Source: Legionella cherrii
Lineage (GTDB): Bacteria > Pseudomonadota > Gammaproteobacteria > Legionellales > Legionellaceae
Direction of reading: 5' to 3'
Assembly: GCF_900635815.1 (NCBI RefSeq)
Contig: NZ_LR134173.1
Span: 3,642,001 to 3,706,000, forward strand
DNA length: 64,000 nt
Position 1 is the stretch's first letter; each line of letters opens with the position of its first letter. The notes below the pieces were generated by a model that was given only the letters and a program-made list of their open reading frames with translations, had not been told where the DNA came from and made no database searches. This document shows positions 36,923-45,414 of the stretch, piece after piece. Position numbers and translations under genes: made by a program.

Positions 36923-37684
36923 ATGCTAGCAGTGCAAATTGAGCTTCGTAGTGCTTTTTTAAAGTATTTGCTTGAACCCAATAAAAATGAAACTGCACTC
37001 AAAAAAGCCAGTTTTGCATTATGTGGACATGCCATCTCAACCGGGAAAAGAAAAGCCAAAAAAGACTCAAAAGAATTTGGAGTAGATGAAATTAACACCG
37101 TTCTAGAGCCTTTAGTTATAGAAGCAGTTAAAGGCATATGCATCACTCAGGAACAATTAGTCGCTATCCAAAATTTTAAAGAAAGCTTATTTACAAAAAA
37201 TAGAGTAGAGGCGGCTACTTTTGATTCAGTATTTGATCCGCTAATTGAAACATTGGCATCAGACAAGCGAATAGTAGACAATAAATACCATCATACGTTT
37301 GCTGCCATCTATCCCATTGAGCTTGATGGATATCGAATAAAAGAAAAAGATAAAGAGGCTGGTCAGGCCGCTTTAACACTCAGTAAGTCGCTTATGGATA
37401 TTACTTTGGGTATTTGTAAAAAAGATAGTGCCGAGCAACACGATAAAGACAAATATGAGCAGGCCTATATCAATGCAGAAGGCCATGGAATAGACAAACA
37501 TAGGGGTTTCAAAGAAAAATTCTATAACTTTTGTAGAATTTTAAGTTGTGTATTTATCAAGCCCTATTTCCATTATAAAGCTCAACCCTCATTTTGGACC
37601 ACAGTGAAAACAAAAACCCAAGAAGATATTGATAAATCTCATGAGACAATCAATGCTTTTTTCAAAAACAATAAAACTTGCTAA
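36923..37684 (+). CDS. Unknown protein, Legionella-type, effector candidate
   Basis: The 253-residue product is hydrophilic and mostly helical, with no signal peptide. I do not recognise it. Visible stretches are AFLKYLLEPNKNETALKKA near the start, TFAAIYPIELDGYRIKEKDK in the middle, and a Lys/Glu-rich tail ending ETINAFFKNNKTC. The ATG at 36923 is preferred to one 35 codons upstream because a -10-like TATAAT (36884-36889) lies between them. A single CTTAATGAT half-site (36857) lacks a proper partner. It may be a Dot/Icm effector or a lineage-specific cytosolic protein; the sequence does not decide. Confidence 0.6.
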   Translation: MLAVQIELRSAFLKYLLEPNKNETALKKASFALCGHAISTGKRKAKKDSKEFGVDEINTVLEPLVIEAVKGICITQEQLVAIQNFKESLFTKNRVEAATFDSVFDPLIETLASDKRIVDNKYHHTFAAIYPIELDGYRIKEKDKEAGQAALTLSKSLMDITLGICKKDSAEQHDKDKYEQAYINAEGHGIDKHRGFKEKFYNFCRILSCVFIKPYFHYKAQPSFWTTVKTKTQEDIDKSHETINAFFKNNKTC

Positions 37685-37739
37685 ATACCAATAAAAAAAC
37701 CAAAATATACTCCTGTTAATTTGTCTAAGAGGAGTTAGG

Positions 37740-39482
37740 ATGACCCATGACAAAGAACTTGGTGAGTTATTACAAGCTATCGCTGAAAAAAGCCTGCAAA
37801 TTATTTCCGATATAAAGGAAACGCCATTACAACTTTCATTAATTATCAATCAATATATTGAGCTCACGGAACATTTTCAAAATGTGATGACTATTCTGTT
37901 GCAGAATCCAGAAAAAATCTGGGAAATGCAACTCGCATACTGGCAAGATGCTATTAATTTAGCGCAATCTCAAATGCAACATTGGTTAAATGGAACTCCC
38001 ATGCCTATTCCTGATCCTCGTTTTCGCGAGGAAGAATGGCTCAATAATCCATTTTTCAATATGTTAACTCAGCACTATCTTTTAGCCAGTCAGCATATGA
38101 ATTCTTTATTTGAACAATTGGAATACCCTGACAAAAACACCGCAAAACGTCTGCAATTTTTTACCAAGCAGTATTTAGATGCATTGTCTCCGGCTAATTT
38201 TGTTCATACCAATCCTCAGCTTATGGATGAGACATTGAAAAGCCATGGTAAAAATTTATTACATGGCTTGCATAATTTACTCTCTGATTTGGAAGTTGAG
38301 TCCCCGCGCCTCATGATAAAAATGACGGATACAGATGCGTTTAAACTGGGTGAAAATATCGCTGTGACTCCTGGGAAAGTAGTCTTTCGCAACAGCATGA
38401 TGGAGCTTATCCAGTATGCGCCGCAAACAGCCAAAGTAAAATCGATTCCTCTTCTTATTATCCCGCCTTGGATAAACAAATATTATATTATGGATTTAAG
38501 CCCGCATAACTCACTCATTTGCTGGTTAGTGAAACAGGGAATTACTGTATTTATTATTTCCTGGGTTAATCCAGACTCCAATTTTTCTCATAAAAGTTTG
38601 TATGATTATTTAAATGAAGGGCCATCAACTGCGATTAATATCATTCGAAAACAACTGAATGCAGCGCAGGTTAATACCATGGGATTTTGTATCGGTGGAA
38701 CACTTCTGTGCATGTTACTTGCGTACAATAAGGCACATCAAGATGACTCGATTCGTAGTGCCACCTTTTTAGCGTCAATGATTGATTTCAGTGATCCAGG
38801 TGATATTGCCGTTTTTATTGATGAACAACAAATTGCCAAACTTGAAGATGAAATGAAGTCAAAAGGATATCTTGCAGGAAAATTTATGGCTTCAAGTTTT
38901 AACTCCCTACGAGCAAATGACCTGATTTGGTCGTTTTTTATTAAAAATTATCTGCGTGGTAAAAACCCTGTGCCTTTTGATATATTGTACTGGAACTCTG
39001 ATTGCACCAATATGCCAGCAACAATGCATTCTCAATATTTAAGATGGATGTATCTGCACAATGATTTGGTTAAGCCAGGCAAGATCCATCTTAACCATAC
39101 CCCAATTGATATCAGCACAATTGACATTCCCACCTTTTTCCTCTCCACTGAAAAAGATCATATCGCACCATGGAAAACCACCTACTTAGGCTTTAAAATG
39201 ATGAATGGCCCTAAACGCTTTGTTCTCGGAGGCTCAGGTCATATTGCAGGAATTATCAATGCACCTGAGGCGAAAAAATACGGCTATAAAGTGAACCCTC
39301 ATGCTCCTGCTCATGCAGAGCAATGGCTGGAACAAGCAACAGAACATCCTGGCTCGTGGTGGCCGGAATGGTTGAAGTGGTTAAAACCCCATTCTGGAAA
39401 ACTCATACCTGCACCTGATTTTAATAAACTCCCATTAAAACCTATAATGGATGCGCCAGGTAGTTATGTTTTGAAGAAATAA
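37740..39482 (+). CDS. phaC: Class I poly(3-hydroxyalkanoate) synthase
   Basis: The enzyme polymerises hydroxyacyl-CoA, mainly 3-hydroxybutyryl-CoA, into storage granules, which Legionella accumulates in its transmissive form. The 580-residue product has the PhaC N-terminal domain, RNSMMELIQYAP, and the lipase-like box GFCIGG with nucleophile C317. The Asp in STEKDHIAPWKTTY, the His in GGSGHIAGIINAP and WWPEWLKWL near the end complete the pattern. AAGAGGAG precedes the ATG. It stands alone, with no phaAB beside it. Confidence 0.95.
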   Translation: MTHDKELGELLQAIAEKSLQIISDIKETPLQLSLIINQYIELTEHFQNVMTILLQNPEKIWEMQLAYWQDAINLAQSQMQHWLNGTPMPIPDPRFREEEWLNNPFFNMLTQHYLLASQHMNSLFEQLEYPDKNTAKRLQFFTKQYLDALSPANFVHTNPQLMDETLKSHGKNLLHGLHNLLSDLEVESPRLMIKMTDTDAFKLGENIAVTPGKVVFRNSMMELIQYAPQTAKVKSIPLLIIPPWINKYYIMDLSPHNSLICWLVKQGITVFIISWVNPDSNFSHKSLYDYLNEGPSTAINIIRKQLNAAQVNTMGFCIGGTLLCMLLAYNKAHQDDSIRSATFLASMIDFSDPGDIAVFIDEQQIAKLEDEMKSKGYLAGKFMASSFNSLRANDLIWSFFIKNYLRGKNPVPFDILYWNSDCTNMPATMHSQYLRWMYLHNDLVKPGKIHLNHTPIDISTIDIPTFFLSTEKDHIAPWKTTYLGFKMMNGPKRFVLGGSGHIAGIINAPEAKKYGYKVNPHAPAHAEQWLEQATEHPGSWWPEWLKWLKPHSGKLIPAPDFNKLPLKPIMDAPGSYVLKK

Positions 39483-39511
39483 AATCTACCCGCGGTTCTC
39501 CCATTTAAGAA

Positions 39512-39630
39512 ATTCCCTTCTCCCCTCTGGGGAGAAGGCGCCCATTAGGGCAGATGAGGGTATTGATTGTGATTAATGCCCCCCTACCTCTCTCCCACAA
39601 GCGGGAGAGAGGATTTATTCTACTTAATGA
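39512..39630 (+). repeat. Dispersed 115-base intergenic repeat, copy B
   Basis: Same structure and orientation as 7133-7250: first hairpin CTCCCCTCTGGGGAG (39520-39534), linker GCAGATGAGGGTATTGATT (39550-39568), second hairpin CTCTCTCCCACAAGCGGGAG (39589-39608), ending ACTTAATG. It fills the convergent gap between phaC and the Aas-like gene. Confidence 0.75.
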
Positions 39631-39657
39631 CCGTTTTGTTTCTACACTCAGTTACAG

Positions 39658-41823
39658 CTAAACTAATTCTTCTTTCAGTTCATTTTCAATGGTTAAATAG
39701 TCAATTTTTCCTGAAGGCAGAACTGGAATCTTGCTTCCTGGAACAATCTGTTGCGGGATAAGTAATTCAGAATAAGCCAGTTCTTGTATTCTTTTCACAA
39801 AACTTGCTTTATCCGCATTGGTTGCCTCGCTATACAAGATAATTGCTTCTCCTTTTCTTGGACTTTTCTTACTCACTGCAGCATGTAATAATTCAGGCCA
39901 AATCGACGAAGCAATGCCCTCTACTGCAGTAAGAGAGACCATTTCACCTGCGATCTTGGCAAACCGTTTTGCACGACCCGCAATGGTAATAAACCCTTCG
40001 TCGTTCATCGTGACTATGTCTCCAGTATCATGCCATCCATCCGTTGGAGAAATCAGCGCTCCTGGTTTTTCGGAAGAGAGATAGCCCTTCATTACATTAG
40101 GACCGCGTACTATTAAGCGTCCTCCTTCAGCAATGCCATCTACAGGTTGAATTCGACTTTCCATAAATGGTAATAACATCCCGACACTCCCTGGGATAGA
40201 AGCTAGAGGACAATTCATGGAAATTACAGGTGCGGCTTCAGTAGCACCGTAGCCTTCATAAATTTTTACACCAAAAGTATCTATCCAATGGCGAATGGTT
40301 TCAGGCTTCACTTTTTCGGCGCCAGCAAAAATGTAACGCACGCTGCTAAAATCATGTCGTTCTGCAGCTCGAGCATAACCTGTTAAAAAAGTATCAGTTC
40401 CAAACATGATAGTAGCCCCGGTTTGATAAACCAAACCCGGAATTATTTTATAATGCAAAGGAGAAGGATAATAAAAGCAACTAATTCCATGTATTAGAGG
40501 AAGAATTGAACCGGCAGTTAATCCAAAACAGTGGAAGATAGGTAAGGAATTAAAAAATTTATCCCGAAAAGAAAAGTCAACTCGCGAAGTCAACTGGGCG
40601 CAATTCGCCTGTAAATTTGAATGGGTTAAGACGACTCCTTTGGGAATTCCCTCTGAACCGGACGTAAATAATATCACGCCCGTATCTTCCGGAGATACCG
40701 GGTCACCAATGAGTTGATATGCTCGGGAAGAAAATCGTCCCTTTAGTAATCCGGAAAGTTTATGGCCTAAATTAATTGAAGACTTAAAATCTTCGAGAAA
40801 GAAAACGTTTATTCCTGCGTTCTGTAATCCGACGACCAAATCTTCCAGTTTCGCTGTGGTGATGAATTGCCTTGCCGTATAGATTGTTTTTACTTCTGCA
40901 ACCTTACAGGTAACCAACAAACTATGGAGACCGAGACTAAAATTTAACATAGCAGGGATACGTCGATATGCATGCAACGCAAAAAAGGTTACCATCCCCG
41001 CAATAGTTGTAGGTAACATGACGCCTACATGTTCTCCAACCTGGGTCTGTTTTTTAATTTGTCGACCCAAAATAAAACAACGCGCAAGAAATTGCTTATG
41101 GGTTAAGGGAGCACGATTTGCATCTTCAATTAATGCCTTGTTCTTTGTTCCTAACGCAGCTCCTTGAATAAGAGCCTCGAACATTGACATAGGTTGGAAG
41201 CTGTTTGCAAAAGTTAACTCACTGATCAAACGAAACAAACGTGTGCTCACTGAATTTCTGTCAAGTTGCTTATTTTTGTCCTGCATATAGGACTGTGTCG
41301 GCAATACATGCAAAATAATTTTGGGAAATAAACGAATAAGGTGTTTGTCTTTGCTTATAGAGAAAATACTGTGCTGAGCACCATCAATACGTATTGGGAT
41401 AACCGATGATCCTGCTTTTTGTAACACCATTCCCGGAGCATCAAAAACTTTCAAGCTCTCTTCCTGCACACCTATTCCTTGAGGAAAAATAACACAACGC
41501 TTTCCCTCTCGTATCGCTTTTATCAACGCCCTTGCTGCAAAAGCATTGGTCGAATCAATGGTAATCACATCAGCAAATAGCCCCACCATCTTCATCCGAA
41601 GTTTACTTGATGAGTGTGGCGGAAAAGCTACAGTCAATTGCTCAGGTAAAAAAGCTGCCAGCAAAAGCAAATCAATGGTGGAAGTTCTATTTGCAACAAT
41701 TACTGAGTTAGGTTCGGGTTGATAATTACCACGCAACTCTACTTTAAACCAGCGTACTAATAGCGCTTTAATCCACTTACGGGCACGCTGCTTTTGTTTT
41801 TCCTTCCAAGTAACTTGTTCCAT
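39658..41823 (-). CDS. aas: Aas-like acyltransferase / acyl-ACP synthetase fusion, acyltransferase motifs degenerate
   Basis: E. coli Aas activates free fatty acids on acyl carrier protein and transfers them to lyso-phosphatidylethanolamine. The 721-residue product matches Aas in length and order: PlsC-like domain (about 25-190), then AMP-binding ligase (about 230-715). The ligase looks intact: ILFTSGSEGIPKGVVLTHSN, EGYGATEAAPVIS, DGWHDTGDIV and GRAKRFAKIAGE. In the PlsC domain the HX4D motif reads NRTSTID, with Arg46 for the catalytic His, and FPEG reads FPQG (Gln115 for Glu). The transferase is probably inactive, so the protein may act as an acyl ligase only. The ATG at 41823 has AAGAGA nine bases upstream. 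No lplT flippase adjoins. Confidence 0.85.
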   Translation of the reverse strand: MEQVTWKEKQKQRARKWIKALLVRWFKVELRGNYQPEPNSVIVANRTSTIDLLLLAAFLPEQLTVAFPPHSSSKLRMKMVGLFADVITIDSTNAFAARALIKAIREGKRCVIFPQGIGVQEESLKVFDAPGMVLQKAGSSVIPIRIDGAQHSIFSISKDKHLIRLFPKIILHVLPTQSYMQDKNKQLDRNSVSTRLFRLISELTFANSFQPMSMFEALIQGAALGTKNKALIEDANRAPLTHKQFLARCFILGRQIKKQTQVGEHVGVMLPTTIAGMVTFFALHAYRRIPAMLNFSLGLHSLLVTCKVAEVKTIYTARQFITTAKLEDLVVGLQNAGINVFFLEDFKSSINLGHKLSGLLKGRFSSRAYQLIGDPVSPEDTGVILFTSGSEGIPKGVVLTHSNLQANCAQLTSRVDFSFRDKFFNSLPIFHCFGLTAGSILPLIHGISCFYYPSPLHYKIIPGLVYQTGATIMFGTDTFLTGYARAAERHDFSSVRYIFAGAEKVKPETIRHWIDTFGVKIYEGYGATEAAPVISMNCPLASIPGSVGMLLPFMESRIQPVDGIAEGGRLIVRGPNVMKGYLSSEKPGALISPTDGWHDTGDIVTMNDEGFITIAGRAKRFAKIAGEMVSLTAVEGIASSIWPELLHAAVSKKSPRKGEAIILYSEATNADKASFVKRIQELAYSELLIPQQIVPGSKIPVLPSGKIDYLTIENELKEELV

Positions 41824-41990
41824 GTTAGTGTATCTCTTATAAAAAATTCGCATTCGGTTATACCCAATCAATCATTTTTTTTCAAGATTGCAACGTATAA
41901 CCAGGTGTAATAGACTTCTTGATAAATTTGATTATTAAGGGCCGCCGTGCGTTCACTGACACAAACTTATCCGACGCCAAAACAAATCCT

Positions 41991-42677
41991 ATGAATTTCC
42001 GTATTATTCATCCTGCTAAAACTATCTTTATTGTTTTAGCCTTGGTATTCCTAATTACCACTGCCTTTTTTTTTCAAAAATATTCAAGTGAGATTATTAA
42101 CTGGGTTGACCATCTAGGCTGGCTTGCACCGCTTTTATTTTTAATTATATATTGTTTTGCAACGATTATGTTCTTACCCACGATGGTGATCACTTTAGCA
42201 GGAGGAGCTCTGTTTGGACCCTTTTTTGGAACCCTCCTCAATTTATTAGGCGCCACAAGTGGTGCTGCTTTTTCCTTTTTGATCACCAGGCATCTCGTTT
42301 ATGACTGGTTTTCTCAAAGAAAAGGAAAAAGACTAAAAAAACTAATCTCCGCCGTAGAGCAACGAGGGTGGATCATTGTTGCCATTCTGCGATTATTCCC
42401 GATTGTTCCTTTTAATCTAGTCAATTATGGCTTAGGAATCACTACGATAAAATTCCGACCTTATCTTATTACTACTTTTTTGTTTCTTATACCCGCTGAA
42501 ATCATTTACACCTATTTTGGATATGCGGGAATGGAGGCTTTATTAAAACAAGGGGCATTTTATAAAAGTAAAGGAATCCTAATAGCAAGTTTAATCATCG
42601 TGCTGTTGTGTATTATCAAGGTCATGCATTTTAATTACTTTCGTCGCAAATACTCAGAGAAGAAGATAATTGACTAA
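41991..42677 (+). CDS. TVP38/TMEM64 (VTT-domain) membrane protein
   Basis: The product (228 residues from this ATG) has about five hydrophobic segments and the VTT/SNARE-associated core: FLPTMVITLAGGALFGPFFGTLLNLLGATSGAAFSF, ILRLFPIVPFNLVNYGLGI and PAEIIYTYFGYAG. DedA/TVP38 proteins are thought to be lipid scramblases or ion-coupled envelope homeostasis factors. The start is uncertain: the frame runs back to a TTG at 41919 with no ribosome site at either position. Its 3' end overlaps the convergent pabC gene by 47 bases. Confidence 0.85.
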   Translation: MNFRIIHPAKTIFIVLALVFLITTAFFFQKYSSEIINWVDHLGWLAPLLFLIIYCFATIMFLPTMVITLAGGALFGPFFGTLLNLLGATSGAAFSFLITRHLVYDWFSQRKGKRLKKLISAVEQRGWIIVAILRLFPIVPFNLVNYGLGITTIKFRPYLITTFLFLIPAEIIYTYFGYAGMEALLKQGAFYKSKGILIASLIIVLLCIIKVMHFNYFRRKYSEKKIID

Positions 42678-43452
42678 GTAATGGGTGCTCTACCGAAAAT
42701 GTAATATCGTCCAGGGAACATATCGGACGAATCCCCTGCAAGGAATTAGTTGCAAAAAGAACATCGGCTTCTTTTAACATTGTTTTTGTCAAAGAAACTT
42801 CCCTGCAAATTAAGCCCTGTTGTTTCGACAATTGCAAAATCCTTGAACGGGTAACTCCAGGAAGTACGCCATCGGTTACAGGAGGAGTCAGCAGGCACTT
42901 ATCCTGTATCAAAAATAAATTCGCACAGGTAGTTTCGGTTGCATGATGCTGCAAGTTAAAAAACAACGCCTCATCAGCACCTAAAGCATTTGCTTGACGT
43001 CGGGCCAAAATAGCCTCTAAATAGTTGACCGATTTAACTTGATATATAGGATTATTTCCATCTCTTAACCACGGCGCGCTAACCAATCGGAGTGGATGAG
43101 TTTCCACGGTATAGTTAAAAGTCTGGAATATAAGCTGGCTTATCTGTCCCTGAGCTGCTAGGCCCCTAGGTGCGGAGCCTCCACTTAAAATTGCTTTAAT
43201 ACCACCATGATATAAATTATCGCATTTAATTTTATGAAGCAGATGCTCTCGCCATTGCTTAAAAGAAAGATCAAAGGGGATGCCTAGCTTTTGCGCAGAA
43301 TCATTTAAACGTTGCCAATGCAAAAAAGCACAACATGGTCTAGCACTCTCCACTTTAAGCGTTTCAAACAAACCCTCGCCCAAAAAAATGCGATCATCAA
43401 TTGGAAACGCAAAATTGCTGTCCCCTTCAGTCAGTACTCGTGTTCGTGTCAT
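42631..43452 (-). CDS. pabC: Aminodeoxychorismate lyase (class IV PLP enzyme)
   Basis: PabC releases p-aminobenzoate from aminodeoxychorismate for folate synthesis. The 273-residue product has fold-type IV features: DDRIFLGEGLFETLKVE, the PLP Lys in YQVKSVNYLEAILARRQA, ATETTCANLFLI and GVLPGVTRSRILQL. Length and the GEGLFETLK start favour PabC over branched-chain or D-amino-acid transaminases, though separation by eye is imperfect. A folate-related gene (5-formyl-THF cyclo-ligase) lies 0.5 kb away. The tail overlaps the TVP38 gene by 47 bases. Confidence 0.85.
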   Translation of the reverse strand: MTRTRVLTEGDSNFAFPIDDRIFLGEGLFETLKVESARPCCAFLHWQRLNDSAQKLGIPFDLSFKQWREHLLHKIKCDNLYHGGIKAILSGGSAPRGLAAQGQISQLIFQTFNYTVETHPLRLVSAPWLRDGNNPIYQVKSVNYLEAILARRQANALGADEALFFNLQHHATETTCANLFLIQDKCLLTPPVTDGVLPGVTRSRILQLSKQQGLICREVSLTKTMLKEADVLFATNSLQGIRPICSLDDITFSVEHPLLSQLSSSLSICDESN

Positions 43453-43521
43453 TACTTACTTAAACCTATTATTCTAGAAAAAGCAGTTGCATCTAATACG
43501 AGTGTTTATTGACGAGGGAGG

Positions 43522-43719
43522 TTAATAATCGCCAAAATCGTCCAGCTCATCACGCAAACGTTTTTCATCCAACATATTTTCCAATCGTCTACGGGCGTCT
43601 AAACCATTAGGAACCACTTCGGTAACCTCGGCTTCAACATCCAACTCACTATCAACATCAACGAAGTCTTCTCCGACTTCTACAACAGCATCTTCATCAT
43701 CTTCAAATAAATCACTCAT
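43522..43719 (-). CDS. Small acidic protein, PA3496-like
   Basis: A 65-residue protein with a very acidic first half (MSDLFEDDEDAVVEVGEDF) and a basic/acidic C-terminal helix, ARRRLENMLDEKRLRDELDDF. The C-terminal pattern is what I know from PA3496-type small conserved gammaproteobacterial proteins, whose role is unclear. It has no signal peptide. A GAGAGAA ribosome site lies before the ATG. Confidence 0.75.
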   Translation of the reverse strand: MSDLFEDDEDAVVEVGEDFVDVDSELDVEAEVTEVVPNGLDARRRLENMLDEKRLRDELDDFGDY

Positions 43720-43761
43720 ACCATTCTCTCAATGAGTTATACTGTACATGGAATCTAGGGG

Positions 43762-43786
43762 CTGTTGACCGTAGAATTGTCAACAG
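43762..43786. repeat. Perfect 8-base-stem hairpin upstream of the small acidic gene
   Basis: CTGTTGAC (43762-43769) pairs with GTCAACAG (43779-43786) around nine bases. It lies in the 261-base divergent gap between the small acidic gene and the cyclo-ligase gene. The remainder of the gap is AT-rich; a 6S RNA was considered here but not supported. Confidence 0.45.
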
Positions 43787-43980
43787 ATCCTAATATCAAA
43801 GGATCACAAAAAACCAGGACGGCTTATATACCTTATTTTTTCTTCCTTGCCTAGTTTTTTATAAAAAAATTTGCAATTTCCTAAGATTTCAGAGTGACAA
43901 ATTTTTTAGAGGATTTCAATACCTTGAATTTTTACAATAAAGAATCGATAATTTAAAGAGAATAATACACCGATAATTGT

Positions 43981-44562
43981 ATGACCGATCAAGTCAAAAA
44001 GGCTTTAAGAGATACGATGAAACAAATACGCTCTAAGATATCTGTTTCGTATCGTGCCGCAGCTTCTAGTCAAGTATGCAATCGCATTCGCTTGTTAGAG
44101 CAATATCGAAATGCCAAACAAATCGCACTTTATTTTGCAATTAACGGTGAAATTGATGTGGATGAACTTTGGAGGAATGCGCTCTCACAAGGAAAAATCT
44201 GTTATTTTCCTGTTCTTAATGAAGAAAATTTAACTCTTTCTTTTTTACCAGCAACATCGGATACCCCCTTCCAAAAAAATCGTTACGGGATTGCTGAACC
44301 CGATGTTGATCCTGATTTATCCATTCCTGTTGAAGAATTAGACTTAGCCTTAGTGCCATTAGTTGCTTTTGATGTACGTTGTAATCGCCTTGGTATGGGA
44401 GCTGGTTATTACGATCGGACCTTTAAAGGTAGAGAAAATTGTCCTTTATTTGGTGTCGCTTACCAATTTCAACGTGTCGATTCCATTGAACCCGAACCCT
44501 GGGATATCCAGCTTAATGCAGTCATTACCCAACGTGCCATTTATTGGTATGGAGGGGGTTAG
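43981..44562 (+). CDS. fau: 5-formyltetrahydrofolate cyclo-ligase
   Basis: The enzyme converts 5-formyl-THF to 5,10-methenyl-THF using ATP. The 193-residue product (MTDQVKKALRDTMKQIRSK at the start) has IALYFAINGEIDV, CYFPVLNEENLTLSFLP, RYGIAEPD, and the family signature LVAFDVRCNRLGMGAGYYDR. In E. coli the orthologue (ygfA) follows 6S RNA; no such RNA is evident here. Its 3' end overlaps the PII gene by four bases on the opposite strand. Confidence 0.94.
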   Translation: MTDQVKKALRDTMKQIRSKISVSYRAAASSQVCNRIRLLEQYRNAKQIALYFAINGEIDVDELWRNALSQGKICYFPVLNEENLTLSFLPATSDTPFQKNRYGIAEPDVDPDLSIPVEELDLALVPLVAFDVRCNRLGMGAGYYDRTFKGRENCPLFGVAYQFQRVDSIEPEPWDIQLNAVITQRAIYWYGGG

Positions 44563-44900
44563 GTTAAAGCATCTGCATTAATTTCTCCGGTACGCACGCG
44601 GACCACTTGCTGCAACTCATAAACGAAAATTTTGCCATCACCAATTTTTCCGGTATACGCAGATTTACAAATCGCTTCAATTGCCGATTCAACCATATCA
44701 TCAGGCAAGGCCAATTCAATTTTAATCTTAGGAAGGAAATCAACTACATATTCAGCACCTCGGTACAGCTCCGTATGACCTTTTTGTCGTCCAAAGCCTC
44801 GAGTTTCAGAAATAGTTATCCCTGGCACTCCTATTTCCATTAACGCTTCATGTACATCATCCAGTTTAAAAGGCTTAATAATTGCCATAATCATTTTCAT
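44559..44900 (-). CDS. glnK: PII nitrogen regulatory protein (GlnB/GlnK)
   Basis: PII proteins sense 2-oxoglutarate, ATP and ADP and control nitrogen assimilation. The 113-residue product has the N-terminal MKMIMAIIKPFKLDDVHEAL, the T-loop with the uridylylation Tyr51 in YRGAEYVVDFLPK, and the B-loop KIGDGKIFV. No amtB is adjacent, so assignment to GlnK rather than GlnB is not certain. It is convergent with the cyclo-ligase gene and divergent from ubiK. Confidence 0.93.
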   Translation of the reverse strand: MKMIMAIIKPFKLDDVHEALMEIGVPGITISETRGFGRQKGHTELYRGAEYVVDFLPKIKIELALPDDMVESAIEAICKSAYTGKIGDGKIFVYELQQVVRVRTGEINADALT

Positions 44901-44962
44901 AATATATTCCGCTGTGATAATACTTTTGTTAGACTCTTTACAAAAACAAACATGGAGTGATT

Positions 44963-45223
44963 ATGTTCGACCCCAAACAATTTGACGATTTAGCAAAAAA
45001 ACTTTTTGCTGCTCTTCCCCCAAGTCTACAAAACATTGAAAAAGACATCCAACAAAAATTTAAAGAAGTGTTACAAGCAGCTTTTGCGCATATGGATCTG
45101 ATTACTCGCGAAGAGTTTGATGTACAAACCAAAGTTCTGGCACGAACCCGAGAAAAAGTAGAACACCTTCAAAAGCAAGTCGATGTTTTAATGACCCAGC
45201 TTAATAAAGAACAAAAGCAATAG
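44963..45223 (+). CDS. ubiK: UbiK-family (BMFP/YqiC) accessory factor
   Basis: A small helical protein of 86 residues; the family forms coiled-coil trimers and helps assemble the ubiquinone biosynthesis complex with UbiJ. Typical features are MFDPKQFDDLAKKLFAALPP, the central TREEFDVQTKVLARTREKVE and a C-terminal coiled coil ending LNKEQKQ. The ATG at 44963 is chosen over a GTG two codons earlier because GGAG sits five bases before it. Confidence 0.88.
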   Translation: MFDPKQFDDLAKKLFAALPPSLQNIEKDIQQKFKEVLQAAFAHMDLITREEFDVQTKVLARTREKVEHLQKQVDVLMTQLNKEQKQ

Positions 45224-45414
45224 CAGCATAAGCTCAAGCGACAATAATATAAGCCTATAAACTTTGTTTTAGATTCTAAGACATCCCTGATTCGAGGAAC
45301 AGAGTTTACTTAAGTCAATAGATAGAGATAACGAAGCAATAAAGGAAAAAATGCAGGTTATGCTCTAATAGGAAATTTTGTCGAACAATTAGTCCAACAT
45401 CACAGGAAGAAGCA

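Noticed and set aside
43740..43980. 6S RNA (ssrS) upstream of the 5-FTHF cyclo-ligase gene, as in E. coli
   Set aside because: The gap shows only a short hairpin and AT-rich sequence, without the long closing stem and large central bubble of 6S RNA.
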